The notes: a model not told the origin generated them from the sequence alone. Positions 52,523-62,260 are shown, counted from the stretch's first letter. The stretch is 64,000 bases of DNA from Plantactinospora endophytica (GCF_016862915.1 NZ_BONW01000039.1:248001-312000); one strand, 5' to 3'. Numbers and translations are program-made.

Positions 52523-54934
52523 TCAGGCGAGGCCGGCCCGACGCAGGGCGTCGGCCATCGCACCGCTCGCGGCCGAGCCGCCGGACCCACCCGAGCCGCC
52601 CCGGCCGCCCGATCGGGACTGCTGCTGGCCACCACGTCCCTGCCGTTGCTGCCCGCCGCCGCGTGGCGCACCCCGGTCGGGCCCGCCCCGGTCCGACCCG
52701 CCGGCACCGGGCGCCGGCCGTGACCCGGCGCCGACCTCGTCCTCCAGGCGCAGGGTGAGCGAGATCCGCTTCCGGGGTACGTCCACGTCCAGCACCTTCA
52801 CCCGGACCACGTCACCGGACTTGACCACGTCGCGCGGGTCCTTGACGAAGGTCCGGGACATCGCCGAGACGTGTACCAGACCGTCCTGGTGCACCCCGAC
52901 GTCCACGAACGCGCCGAACGCGGCCACGTTGGTCACCACGCCCTCCAGCAGCATCCCCGGGGTCAGGTCGCTGATCTTCTCCACCCCGTCGGCGAAGGTC
53001 GCGGTCCGGAACGCCGGCCGGGGGTCGCGCCCCGGCTTCTCCAACTCCTTGAGGATGTCGGTGACGGTCGGCAGCCCGAACGTGTCGTCGACGTACTCGG
53101 CGGGCCGCAGCTTGTGCAGCACGGCGGTCTTGCCGATCAGCGTGGAGAGGTCGCCGCCGGTGCTGGCCAGGATCCGCCGGACCACCGGGTACGCCTCCGG
53201 GTGCACGCTGGAGGCGTCCAGCGGGTCGTCGCCGCCGGGGATGCGCAGGAAGCCGGCGCACTGCTCGAACGCCTTCGGGCCGAGCCGGGCCACCTGCTTG
53301 AGCGCCTGCCGGGTCCGGAACGGCCCGTTGGCGTCCCGGTGCAGCACGATGTTCTCGGCCAGCCCGGCACCGATCCCGGAGACCCGGGTCAGCAGCGGCG
53401 CGGAGGCGGTGTTGACGTCGACGCCGACACCGTTCACGCAGTCCTCCACCACCGCGTCCAGCGAGCGGGAGAGCTTCACCTCGGAGAGGTCGTGCTGGTA
53501 CTGCCCGACGCCGATCGACCGTGGATCGATCTTAACCAGCTCGGCCAGCGGGTCCTGGAGGCGGCGGGCGATCGACACCGCGCCGCGCAGCGAGACGTCC
53601 ATCCCGGGCAGTTCCTGGGAGGCGTACTCGGAGGCGGAGTAGACCGAGGCGCCGGCCTCGGAGACGACGATCTTGGTCAGGTTCAGGTCGGCGTACCGCT
53701 TGATCAGGTCACCGGCCAGCTTGTCGGTCTCCCGGGAGGCGGTGCCGTTGCCGATCGCCACCAGCTCGACCCCATGCACCCGGGCCAGCTTCGCCAGCGT
53801 CTCGATCGAGGCGTCCCACTGCCGGCGCGGCTCGTGCGGATAGATCGTGTCGGTCGCCACCACCTTGCCGGTCGCGTCCACCACCGCCACCTTGACCCCG
53901 GTACGCAGCCCCGGGTCCAGCCCCATCGTCGGGCGGGTACCGGCCGGCGCGGCCAGCAGCAGGTCGCGCAGGTTGGTGGCGAAGACCCGGACCGCCTCGT
54001 CCTCGGCCGCCTGCCAGAGCCGCATCCGCAGGTCGGCCCCGAGGTGGATGAGGATCCGGGTACGCCACGCCCAGCGCACCGTGTCGACCAGCCAGCGGTC
54101 CGCCGGGCGCCCCCGGTCGGCGACGTCGAACCGGGCGGCGATCTCCTGCTCGTAGCGGCTCGGCCCGACCGGGGCGTCGTCGGGGGCGGGCGCCTCCTCC
54201 GGGTCCATGGTCAGGTCGAGCATGCCCTCCTTCTCGCCCCGGAACATCGCCAGGATCCGGTGCGAGGGCAGCCGGGTGTACGGCTCGGCGAAGTCGAAGT
54301 AGTCGGCGAACTTGCTGCCGGCCTCCTGCTGCCCGTCGCGTACCCGGGAAACCAGCCGGCCCCGCGACCACATCCGCTCGCGCAGCCCACCGATCAGGTC
54401 GGCGTCCTCGGCGAACCGCTCCACCAGGATCGCCCGGGCGCCGTCCAGTGCGCCGGTCGGGTCGGCCACCCCGGCGTCCGGGTTGACGAAGCCGGTCGCC
54501 ACCGTGCGCGGGTCCTGGGTCGGGTCGGCCAGCAGCGTGTCGGCCAGCGGCTCCAGCCCGGCCTCGCGGGCGATCTGCGCCTTGGTCCGCCGCTTCGGCT
54601 TGTACGGCAGGTAGATGTCCTCCAGCCGGGCCTTCGAGTCGGCGGCCAGGATCTGCGCCTCCAGCGCGTCGTCCAGCTTGCCCTGGCTCCGGATCGACTC
54701 CAGTACCGCGGCCCGGCGCTCCTCCAGCTCCCGCAGGTAGCGCAGCCGTTCCTCCAGGGTGCGGAGCTGGGTGTCGTCGAGCGACTCGGTGGCCTCCTTG
54801 CGGTAGCGGGCGATGAACGGCACGGTCGACCCGCCGTCGAGCAGGTCCACCGCGGCCCGTACCTGCCGCTCGTGTACGCCGAGCTCCTCGGCGATCCGCT
54901 GGTGCACAGAGCGCGGCTGCGCAGAGGTTGTCAC
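52523..54934 (-). CDS. tex: Tex-family RNA-binding transcription accessory protein
   Basis: 803 aa from GTG 54934. N-terminal helical region (SVHQRIAEELGVHERQVRAA, TVPFIARYRKEATESLDDTQ), YqgF/RNase H-like domain (MGLDPGLRTGVKVAVVDATG), helix-hairpin-helix (VDVNTASAPLLTRVSGIGAG) and a C-terminal S1 domain (LLEGVVTNVAAFGAFVDVGV). Typical Tex; it binds nucleic acid and affects transcription in other bacteria. A ~75-residue Gly/Arg/Gln/Ser-rich tail follows the S1 domain, an actinobacterial extension. It is monocistronic and divergent from the amine oxidase. Confidence 0.96.
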   Translation of the reverse strand: MTTSAQPRSVHQRIAEELGVHERQVRAAVDLLDGGSTVPFIARYRKEATESLDDTQLRTLEERLRYLRELEERRAAVLESIRSQGKLDDALEAQILAADSKARLEDIYLPYKPKRRTKAQIAREAGLEPLADTLLADPTQDPRTVATGFVNPDAGVADPTGALDGARAILVERFAEDADLIGGLRERMWSRGRLVSRVRDGQQEAGSKFADYFDFAEPYTRLPSHRILAMFRGEKEGMLDLTMDPEEAPAPDDAPVGPSRYEQEIAARFDVADRGRPADRWLVDTVRWAWRTRILIHLGADLRMRLWQAAEDEAVRVFATNLRDLLLAAPAGTRPTMGLDPGLRTGVKVAVVDATGKVVATDTIYPHEPRRQWDASIETLAKLARVHGVELVAIGNGTASRETDKLAGDLIKRYADLNLTKIVVSEAGASVYSASEYASQELPGMDVSLRGAVSIARRLQDPLAELVKIDPRSIGVGQYQHDLSEVKLSRSLDAVVEDCVNGVGVDVNTASAPLLTRVSGIGAGLAENIVLHRDANGPFRTRQALKQVARLGPKAFEQCAGFLRIPGGDDPLDASSVHPEAYPVVRRILASTGGDLSTLIGKTAVLHKLRPAEYVDDTFGLPTVTDILKELEKPGRDPRPAFRTATFADGVEKISDLTPGMLLEGVVTNVAAFGAFVDVGVHQDGLVHVSAMSRTFVKDPRDVVKSGDVVRVKVLDVDVPRKRISLTLRLEDEVGAGSRPAPGAGGSDRGGPDRGAPRGGGQQRQGRGGQQQSRSGGRGGSGGSGGSAASGAMADALRRAGLA

Positions 54935-55160
54935 GTCCTGTTCCGCCTTTTCCACTCGGTTCCGCCGGTGCGCCGCCGCCGGGCTCGGCGACGGGCACAC
55001 CGGGTGCCGGAAAGCATTGTGCCGCACCCGACGGCGGCCCTCATCCGGGCGGCGCCGGTGCCGCGACCGCCCGAACACTCACACGCCGTCGGCTATGGAC
55101 AACCGAGAGTGATTCGGGTTAGGTCGGCTCGGAATGATCCGCGAATCGACGGGGGACGTT

Positions 55161-57140
55161 ATGACTCTTCTGGCCGACGACCGGCCCGCCGGCTCCGGCG
55201 CGGGCGACACCGACGGACATCCACTCGCCCGGCTCACCGCCGACGAGATCCGGGCGGCCCGGGCCCTGCTCGACCGGCACGGGCTGCTCGGCCCGACCGT
55301 CCGGTTCGCACTGCTGGCCCTGGAGGAGCCGGCCAAGGACGTGGTGCTGGCGTACGCGCCGGGCGACCCGGTGGACCGCCGGGTCCGGGCGGTACTGCTC
55401 GACGTGGCCACCGGGGTCGCCCGGACCGTACTGGCCTCGCTGACCGCCGGCACCGTCGACCCGGTACGCGAGCACCACGCCGCCCGGGACGGCCAGCCGC
55501 CGATCATGCTGGAGGAGTTCGTCGCGGTCGACGAGATCGTCAAGGCCGACCCGGGCTGGCGGGCGGCGATGGCCCGCCGGGGCGTCACCGACTTCGACCT
55601 GGTCCGGTCCTGCCCGCTGTCGGCCGGCGACTTCGACCTGCCGGGGGAGCGGGGCCGGCGACTGCTCCGGGTGCTCTCCTTCCTGGCCCACCGGCCGGAG
55701 GACCACTGCTGGGCGCACCCGATCGACGGCGTGGTGGCGTACGTCGACCTGATCGAGCGCCGGGTCACCGAGCTGATCGACCACGAGCTGCTGCCGGTAC
55801 CGGTCGAGGAGGGCAACTTCGACGACCCGGCGTACACCGGCCCGGCCCGGACCAGCCTGAAGCCGATCGAGATCACCCAGCCGGAGGGACCGAGCTTCTC
55901 GGTCGACGGTGACGTGGTGCGCTGGGAGAACTGGAGTTTCCGGGTCGGCTTCGATCCCCGGGAGGGGCTGGTACTGCACCAGCTCGGCATCACCGACGGC
56001 GACCGGGAACGGCCCGTGCTCCACCGCGCCTCGGTCGCCGAGATGGTGGTCCCGTACGCCGACCCGGGCCCGGTGCGGTTCTGGCAGAACTACTTCGACG
56101 CCGGGGAATACCTGCTCGGCCAGCAGGTGAACTCGCTGGTGCTGGGCTGCGACTGCCTCGGCGAGATCTACTACTTCGACGTGGTACTCGCCGACGGGGC
56201 GGGCGAGCCGCGCGAGGTGCCCAACGCGATCTGCCTGCACGAGGAGGACCACGGGGTGCTGTGGAAGCACTCCGACCTGTTCACCGACTCCGCCGAGACG
56301 CGCCGGCAGCGCCGCCTGGTCATCTCCTACTTCGCCACGGTCGGCAACTACGACTACGGCTTCTACTGGTACCTCTACCTCGACGGCACCGTCCAGTTGG
56401 AGGTGAAGGCGACCGGTGTGCTGTTCACCTCCGCCTACCAGGACGGCAGCGCGTACGCGACCGAGGTGGCGCCGGGGCTCGGTGCGCCGTACCACCAGCA
56501 CCTGTTCAGCGCCCGGCTGGACATGACGGTGGACGGGGTTCGCAACGCCGTCGACGAGGTCGACGTACGGGCCCTGCCGGTCGGCCCGGACAACCCGTAC
56601 GGCAACGCGTTCACCCGGGTCGCGACCCGGCTGTCGACGGAGTCGGACGGCGCCCGCAACGCCGACGCCTCGGTCGGCCGGACCTGGCGGATCTCCAACC
56701 CGGAGCGGCTGGGCCGGCTCGGTCGCCCGGTCGGCTACCAGCTCCGCCCGGAGGGGCAGACGGTGTTGCTGGCCGCGCCCACCTCCTCGGTAGCCCGCCG
56801 GGCCGCCTTCGCCACCCGGTCGCTCTGGGTCACCCGGTACGACCCGGAGCAGCGCTATCCCGCCGGTGAACTGGTCAACCAGCACCCGGGTCACGCCGGC
56901 CTGCCGGAGTACGTCGCGGCCGGCCGGCCGATCGACGGCGAGGACATCGTGCTCTGGCACACCTTCGGCACCACCCACTTCCCCCGCACCGAGGAGTGGC
57001 CGGTGATGCCGGTGGACCGGTGCGGCTTCACGCTGCGGCCGGACGGCTTCTTCGACCGCAACCCGACCCTGGACGTTCCGGCGAGCACGTCGACGCACTG
57101 CGCCGCACCCGCCGCCGACGGCCCCGCCGCCTGCCACTGA
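55161..57140 (+). CDS. Copper-containing primary amine oxidase
   Basis: 659 aa from ATG 55161, preceded by GGGGGAC; an ATG at 55134 lacks a site. Oxidises primary amines to aldehydes with release of ammonia and peroxide. Catalytic base Asp in RFWQNYFDAGEYLLG (~residue 313), the topaquinone-forming Tyr in VGNYDYGFYW (NYDY, ~397), and copper ligands from HQHLFSARLD with another His near WHTFGTTHFPR. N-terminal N2/N3-type domains precede the catalytic beta-sandwich. No signal peptide, so cytoplasmic. The nearby amino-acid permease could import its substrate. Confidence 0.94.
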   Translation: MTLLADDRPAGSGAGDTDGHPLARLTADEIRAARALLDRHGLLGPTVRFALLALEEPAKDVVLAYAPGDPVDRRVRAVLLDVATGVARTVLASLTAGTVDPVREHHAARDGQPPIMLEEFVAVDEIVKADPGWRAAMARRGVTDFDLVRSCPLSAGDFDLPGERGRRLLRVLSFLAHRPEDHCWAHPIDGVVAYVDLIERRVTELIDHELLPVPVEEGNFDDPAYTGPARTSLKPIEITQPEGPSFSVDGDVVRWENWSFRVGFDPREGLVLHQLGITDGDRERPVLHRASVAEMVVPYADPGPVRFWQNYFDAGEYLLGQQVNSLVLGCDCLGEIYYFDVVLADGAGEPREVPNAICLHEEDHGVLWKHSDLFTDSAETRRQRRLVISYFATVGNYDYGFYWYLYLDGTVQLEVKATGVLFTSAYQDGSAYATEVAPGLGAPYHQHLFSARLDMTVDGVRNAVDEVDVRALPVGPDNPYGNAFTRVATRLSTESDGARNADASVGRTWRISNPERLGRLGRPVGYQLRPEGQTVLLAAPTSSVARRAAFATRSLWVTRYDPEQRYPAGELVNQHPGHAGLPEYVAAGRPIDGEDIVLWHTFGTTHFPRTEEWPVMPVDRCGFTLRPDGFFDRNPTLDVPASTSTHCAAPAADGPAACH

Positions 57141-57339
57141 ACCGACCGGCCGGCCGCCACAGCTCCGGACCTGACGGGCGGCGGGTGCTGCCGGTGGACC
57201 GGTCGGGCGACGGGCCACCGATCCGACCTGACACCGGGTGGCGCCGGCTGGGTCGGCGAATTGACCGCAGGCTCCCGGAACAGGGGCCACCGATCCGACC
57301 TGACACCGGGGCGCCGGCCGCACCGGACGGACGGAGGAT
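57141..57339. other. Intergenic stretch between the amine oxidase and GPP34 genes
   Basis: Convergent gene ends. It holds the 27-base direct repeat at 57212-57310 and otherwise nothing recognisable; no clear terminator hairpin. Confidence 0.4.
57212..57310. repeat. 27-bp direct repeat, period 72
   Basis: GGGCCACCGATCCGACCTGA followed by CACCGGG occurs at 57212-57238 and 57284-57310, each followed by a GCGCCGGC-like sequence. It lies wholly in non-coding DNA at the ends of two converging genes. Confidence 0.8.
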
Positions 57340-57999
57340 TCAGCGACGCACGGTGAGCGCGGTGGCGGCGACCGTGGCGTCGACCGCGTTGAGCAGGTCG
57401 CCCAGTTCGGTCGGGAGCAGCCGTCGGCCGGCGGCTATCCGGTCCGCCACGATCGTCCGGTTGCTCGGGATCAACGCCCGGACCAGGCCGCCGGCCCGGA
57501 CCAGCCCGGCCAGGGTCGCGGTCCGGGCGTCGAGCGGCTGGTCGGAGCGCTCCAGGATGGCGTTGAGCCGGACCCGGGGCCGGGCCACCCGGTTCGGGTC
57601 CAGCCCGGGAAACCGGACGGTCGTGCGCAGGTTCAGCCCCCGGGCGGTCATCCGGCGTACCGCGCCCGCGCTGACCAGCCGGTCGCCGACGTGGTCCCGG
57701 ACCCGGGGAGCGAGGAACTCCAGCCAGGACCGGGCCGGATGGCCGTCGCCGCGCCGCACCATCTCGGCGAGTACCCGATCGGTGACCGGCTCGCGCCAGG
57801 CCCGGTCGTCGGCGACGTACACGGCGGACCGGATCAGGGTGATCCGCCCGTCGAAGAGCAGTTCGGCCAGGAGCGCTCCGCCGAGGGCGGCATCGACCAG
57901 GATCGCGGCGGCGAGGGCCTTGCCGCTGTAGTCGTCGTGCGCGATGAGGAACAGCTCGTCGGCCAGCCGCTCGGTGGGTGGGTCCGGGTAATTGGTCAT
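57340..57999 (-). CDS. GPP34-family phosphoprotein
   Basis: 219 aa. LADELFLIAHDDYSGKALAA, LVDAALGGALLAELLFDGRI, an Arg-rich middle and ERSDQPLDARTATLAGLVRA with RTIVADRIAAGRRLLP are typical of the bacterial GPP34 (Golgi phosphoprotein 3-like) domain, mainly helical. In eukaryotes GOLPH3 binds phosphoinositides; the bacterial role is unknown. These genes are abundant in actinobacteria. ATG 57999 with GAGGAT upstream. It faces away from the permease gene. Confidence 0.88.
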   Translation of the reverse strand: MTNYPDPPTERLADELFLIAHDDYSGKALAAAILVDAALGGALLAELLFDGRITLIRSAVYVADDRAWREPVTDRVLAEMVRRGDGHPARSWLEFLAPRVRDHVGDRLVSAGAVRRMTARGLNLRTTVRFPGLDPNRVARPRVRLNAILERSDQPLDARTATLAGLVRAGGLVRALIPSNRTIVADRIAAGRRLLPTELGDLLNAVDATVAATALTVRR

Positions 58000-58221
58000 C
58001 GGTCATCCTCGGCCGGCCGAACTGGCGTGTCGGGTCGGTCACTCTCCAATGTCGATGGAGGACGGTACGGCATGTGCACTGTCCGTTCAACCCGCCCTGG
58101 CCCTGCGTGTTCGATAATGTGACGTGTCGATCTCTTGTCGCAGCGCGTGATCACCCATACCCTCTCCGGTGTCGTTCGAGAGCCCCTTTCTCGTCACCCC
58201 CACACCGAGAGAGACCGACAT

Positions 58222-59709
58222 ATGTCATCCAGTTCCGCCCTGGAGACCGGCCTGCGCCGGGGACGTCTGGGCACCGTGCATCTCGTCTTCTTCACCGTCG
58301 CCGCATCCGCCCCGCTGACGGTGGTCGGCGGCGGCATCACCACGATGTACGCCGTCAGCGGCAACGTCGGCGCCGCACTGTCCTATGTGGTGCTCGCCGC
58401 GATCCTGGCGGTGTTCGCCGTCGGCTACGCCGCAATGAGCCGGTTCGTCAGCAACGCAGGTGCCTTCTATTCCTACATCGCGAACGGGCTGGGCCGGGCC
58501 GGCGGCGTTTCTGGCTCATTTCTGGCACTGGCCTCCTACAACGCCATCCAGATCGGACTGTACGGCCTGTTCGGCGCCATTTTCGGCGAGTTCATGGCGA
58601 CGAAGTTCGGCGTCGACCAGCAGTGGTGGGTCTGGGCACTTGTCGGCCTGGCGGTGGTCGGGTTGCTCGGCGTGCTCCAGGTCGACCTCAACGCCACCGT
58701 CCTCGCGGTGCTGCTGATCCTCGAATGTCTCGCCGTGGTCGTCTTCGACGTCGTCTCGGTCGGCAACCCGGCCGGCGGCAGCGTCAGTTTCGCCGGGCTC
58801 GATCCCGGCAACCTGTTCGCGGCGGGTCTCGGTGCGGTACTCGCGCTGGGCATCGCGAGCTTCACCGGATTCGAGTCCGGGGCGATCTACAGCGAGGAGG
58901 TCCGGGACCCACGCCGGACCGTGGCCCGGGCGACCTACGTCGCGGTGGCCTTCACCGGCGCCTTCTACGCGTTCTCCGCCTGGGCGCTGACCGTGGTCAC
59001 CGGACCGGAGAACGCCCAGGCCGCCGCGATCGAGGCCGGCCCGGGAGTCGTCTTCGGCACGCTCGCCGAATACTCCGGCAGCACGGTGGCGGACCTCGCG
59101 AACGTACTCTTCATCACCTCGGTGCTGGCCGCCCTGCTGTCGTTCCACAACGGTGTCGCCCGGTACCTCTTCGCGTTGGGCCGGGAGCGGGTCCTGCCCG
59201 CCTTCCTCAGCCAGACCGGGGTCCGGACCGGGGCGCCGGTCGCCGGCTCGCTGGCCCAGACGGTGCTGGCCCTCGGCGTGGTACTCGCCTTCGTGCTGGC
59301 CGACCGGCATCCGGTGCTCGACCTGTTCACCTGGCTCAGCGGTGTCTCGGCGGTCGGGGTGGTGCTGCTGATGACCCTCACCTCCGCCTCGGTGGTGGGA
59401 TTCTTCCGCCGCAGCCCGGCGGCCGAGGTGAGCACCTGGCAGCGGCTGGTCGCCCCGGCGCTGGCCACCGTGCTGCTCTCCGCCGTGCTGGTGGTGCTGC
59501 TGGTCAACTTCGACGCGCTGCTCGCGCCGGGCAATCCGAGCTACCTGGCCTGGCTGCTGCCCTCGGTCACCCTGGTCGCCGCGCTGCTGGGACTCGGCTG
59601 GGGGCTGCTGCTCCGGGCCAACCGGCCGGCCGTCTACGAGGCCGTCGGCCGGGGCGCGGCCGATCCGGAGCCGGCGGTCGAGGACACCGAACTCACCCTG
59701 ACCCGCTGA
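58222..59709 (+). CDS. APC-family amino acid/amine permease
   Basis: 495 aa from ATG 58222; an ATG at 58135 would add 29 polar residues. Twelve or more hydrophobic helices; GRLGTVHLVFFTVAASAPLT and VGGGITTMYAVSGNVGAALS are the APC TM1 unwound-helix region, and IASFTGFESGAIYSEEVRDP is the TM6 signature (FxGFExxxxxxEE). An inner-membrane symporter or antiporter for amino acids or polyamines. The nearby copper amine oxidase suggests amine catabolism, although a GPP34 gene lies between. The stop codon is inside an 8-base tandem repeat. Confidence 0.9.
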   Translation: MSSSSALETGLRRGRLGTVHLVFFTVAASAPLTVVGGGITTMYAVSGNVGAALSYVVLAAILAVFAVGYAAMSRFVSNAGAFYSYIANGLGRAGGVSGSFLALASYNAIQIGLYGLFGAIFGEFMATKFGVDQQWWVWALVGLAVVGLLGVLQVDLNATVLAVLLILECLAVVVFDVVSVGNPAGGSVSFAGLDPGNLFAAGLGAVLALGIASFTGFESGAIYSEEVRDPRRTVARATYVAVAFTGAFYAFSAWALTVVTGPENAQAAAIEAGPGVVFGTLAEYSGSTVADLANVLFITSVLAALLSFHNGVARYLFALGRERVLPAFLSQTGVRTGAPVAGSLAQTVLALGVVLAFVLADRHPVLDLFTWLSGVSAVGVVLLMTLTSASVVGFFRRSPAAEVSTWQRLVAPALATVLLSAVLVVLLVNFDALLAPGNPSYLAWLLPSVTLVAALLGLGWGLLLRANRPAVYEAVGRGAADPEPAVEDTELTLTR

Positions 59710-59773
59710 CCCGCTGACCCGCTGACCCGCTGACCCGCTGACCCGCTGACCCGTTCGACCCGCTGACCCGTGA
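59701..59773. repeat. 8-bp simple tandem repeat over the permease stop
   Basis: ACCCGCTG is repeated six times at 59701-59748, followed by ACCCGTTCG, ACCCGCTG and ACCCGTG. The permease stop TGA (59707-59709) lies within the first copies. The unit is not a multiple of three, so slippage of the first copy could change the C-terminus. Confidence 0.85.
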
Positions 59774-59811
59774 ACCTTCGGACCGTTGCCGGTCCGGGTG
59801 CGTCGGGGCGA

Positions 59812-60957
59812 TCAGCCGAGGGAGCGCCACCAACCGTCCACCGGGAGCGGGTGGTCGACGACCACCCGCTCGCCGGGGCGCGGCACCGCCAGGCGTACGC
59901 CCCGGCGGTCGGCCTCGCGGCAGAGCCGGTCCACCGGTTCGGCCCAGGCGTGCGGGGCGAGGTTGAACGTCCCCCAGTGCACCGGGACGAACAGCCCGCC
60001 CCGCAGGTCCAGGTGTGCGGTGACCGCCTCCTCCGGGTACATGTGGATGTTCGGCCAGGCGCTGGCGTACGCACCGATCTGGATGAGGGTGACGTCGAAC
60101 GGGCCGTACTCGGCACCGATCTCGGCGTAGCCCTCGAAGTAGCCGGAGTCGCCGGAACAGAAGACCCGGCGGCTCCGGCCGGCGATCACCCAGGAGCCCC
60201 AGAGGGTCTGGTCCCGGGCGAGCCCGCGCCCGGAGAAGTGCCGGGCCGGGGTGGCGACGACGTCGAGCCCGGCGACCGTCGTCCGCTCGCCCCAGTCCAA
60301 CTCCACGATCCGCTCCGGCGGCACGCCCCAGCGCTCCAGGTGGGCGCCGACCCCGAGCGGTACGAGGAACGGCGCGGACTGGGTGTCCCGCAGGGCGCGT
60401 ACGGTCGGCATGTCCAGGTGGTCGTAGTGGTCGTGCGAGATGAGCACGGCGTCCAGCCGGGGCAACCGGTCCAACGGCACCGGCACCGGATGCAGCCGGC
60501 GTGGGCCGAGCCGGGCCGACGGGGAGCAGCGGTCGCTCCAGACCGGATCGAGCAACACCCGGCGACCCTCGATCTCGATCAGCGCCGACGCGTGGCCGTA
60601 CCAGAGCACGTTCAGTTCACCGGGTGGGGCCGAGGCTGGCTCGACGGTCTCCGGTGCCAGTACCGGTACCGGGCCGGACGGGCGTCGGGGCTGGTTGCCG
60701 AAGAGGAGTTCGCGGAGGATGCCCCGGCCGGTGCCGGGTAACGCGATCCGGGTAGTGACCGGGTTGCGGAACGCCCCGGCCCGGAACTGCGGGGAGCGGT
60801 GTACCCGGTCGGCGCGGGCGCCGTCGGGCAGCCGGCCGAGTGCCGCCGGCACGTCCCGGACCGCCCAGGCGGCTGCCCCGATCGCGGCCACCGCCAGCGA
60901 CCACCGGAGCCGGCGTCGACGAGCCGCGACCAGGTCCCGTGCTGCTCTTCCCCGCAT
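59812..60957 (-). CDS. Metallo-beta-lactamase-fold hydrolase (UlaG/NAPE-PLD-like), membrane anchored
   Basis: 381 aa from ATG 60957 with GAGGGGG upstream. An Arg-rich start then LRWSLAVAAIGAAAWAV forms a single N-terminal membrane helix or uncleaved signal. MBL motifs: WYGHASALIEIEGRRVLLDP, AVLISHDHYDHLDMPTVRAL (HxHxDH), FSGRGLARDQ region, FCSGDSGYFEG and PVHWGTFNLAPHAWAEP. The LWYGHAS and PARHFSGRG variants are typical of the N-acyl-phosphatidylethanolamine phospholipase D-like/UlaG group, so a phospholipid or lactone substrate is possible but unproven. Confidence 0.88.
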   Translation of the reverse strand: MRGRAARDLVAARRRRLRWSLAVAAIGAAAWAVRDVPAALGRLPDGARADRVHRSPQFRAGAFRNPVTTRIALPGTGRGILRELLFGNQPRRPSGPVPVLAPETVEPASAPPGELNVLWYGHASALIEIEGRRVLLDPVWSDRCSPSARLGPRRLHPVPVPLDRLPRLDAVLISHDHYDHLDMPTVRALRDTQSAPFLVPLGVGAHLERWGVPPERIVELDWGERTTVAGLDVVATPARHFSGRGLARDQTLWGSWVIAGRSRRVFCSGDSGYFEGYAEIGAEYGPFDVTLIQIGAYASAWPNIHMYPEEAVTAHLDLRGGLFVPVHWGTFNLAPHAWAEPVDRLCREADRRGVRLAVPRPGERVVVDHPLPVDGWWRSLG

Positions 60958-61058
60958 CTGCCGGTGCCCCCTCGTCCCCACGAGCGAGGGTACGCCGACG
61001 CCCCGGCCACCCCGGGGCCGCCCGGAAAACCGGGGACCGGGCGGCCGGGGCGGGCGGG

Positions 61059-62075
61059 TCAGCCGCCGTTGGTCGGCTGGTACATCCTCGGCCGGCGGGC
61101 CGGCACGGAGAGGTTGCTCAGGCCGCTGACCGCGCTGAGGAACGCCGGGCCCATCGCCGCCCGGGCCTGCACGGCCGGGTGCGTCGAGCCGAAGTTGTCC
61201 GCCCCGGCCTGACCGTCGGCGAACAGCGCGTACGTCAGCACCGGCGTACCGGCCGGATCGAAGATCAGACCCGCCTCGTGCCGGGCGTCGGCGAACCAGC
61301 CCGCCTTGGTGGCGATCCGGGCCCGGTCGGTCGACGACATGGTGCGGCGGATCCCGTCGGTGAACGCGATCGGCGAGCGGAGCTGGTTGAGCAGGAAGGT
61401 GGTCGAGTTGGCGGAGAGCAGCGTGCCCCGGACCAGCGCCTGGAGCAGGTCGTGGGTCTCCCGGGGGGTGCTGGTGCCGAGGAAGAACCGGTTCGGGTTG
61501 GCGACCGGCTCGACCTGGGTCTTCGGGAAGCCCTTGGCGACCAGGATCTGGTTCAGCTCGGCGGCGGGGCAGACCAGGCCGCAGAGCCGGACGGCGGTGT
61601 CGTCTGAGACGGTCAGCAGCGCGGCGAGTACGTGCCCGAGGGTCACCGAGCTGGGGTAGGCGCCGTCCAGGCTGAAGATGCCGTCGCCGCCCGGGACCAC
61701 GATCGCCGAGGTGACGTCGACCCGCTGGTCCAGGGTGAGCAGTCCCCGGTCGACCTTGTCCAGCACGGCGGTGGCCACCGCGATCTTGTTGACGCTGTAC
61801 GCCTCGACCACGGTGTCCGGGTTCTCGCGTACCGCCACGAGCGGGGTCGGGCCGGTCCCGCCGGCCACGCTCAGGTACGCGTACCAGTTGCCGCCGGCCT
61901 TCGTCTTCTCCCGTCGGTAGATCGCGGCGACCTGGTCCGCCTGTGTCCGGTCGGGGCTCTGGATCCCCTGGCCGCTGTTGGGCGCGGCCATTGCCGGAGT
62001 GGCGGTGCCGAGCACGACCCCGGCGGTGGCCGCCGTGCCCATGCCCAGCGCGGTCCTGCGATTCACCTTGCTCAC
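61059..62075 (-). CDS. Exported class A beta-lactamase-like serine hydrolase
   Basis: 338 aa from GTG 62075 (another GTG immediately before it). VNRRTALGMGTAATAGVVLG is a signal with a twin-arginine-like RR, cleaving near AMAAP. Penicillin-recognising fold: SxxK as YSVNKIAVA, SDD in LTVSDDTAVRLCG (class A beta-lactamases have SDN) and KAG in RIATKAGWFADARHEAGL (for KTG). All three motif positions are present with the altered third residues. It lacks the clear class A Glu166 loop that I could point to. Beta-lactamase, DD-peptidase or unrelated esterase activity are all open. Confidence 0.8.
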   Translation of the reverse strand: MSKVNRRTALGMGTAATAGVVLGTATPAMAAPNSGQGIQSPDRTQADQVAAIYRREKTKAGGNWYAYLSVAGGTGPTPLVAVRENPDTVVEAYSVNKIAVATAVLDKVDRGLLTLDQRVDVTSAIVVPGGDGIFSLDGAYPSSVTLGHVLAALLTVSDDTAVRLCGLVCPAAELNQILVAKGFPKTQVEPVANPNRFFLGTSTPRETHDLLQALVRGTLLSANSTTFLLNQLRSPIAFTDGIRRTMSSTDRARIATKAGWFADARHEAGLIFDPAGTPVLTYALFADGQAGADNFGSTHPAVQARAAMGPAFLSAVSGLSNLSVPARRPRMYQPTNGG

Positions 62076-62260
62076 CACGTGGTCTCCCGTTCCGGAGGCG
62101 TCGATGTCGTCTACCGGCGGCAGCCCGCTGCCGGCTGGCCGCAGGGCGACTGCCGGATTTGCGGCTTGCCGCCCGGTAACAATAGGCGACTCCGGTCCGC
62201 ACCGCCCAGCCGCACGAGCGGTGCGGGCTGCGGTGTATCGGCGGTGTATGTGCGTCGGGT

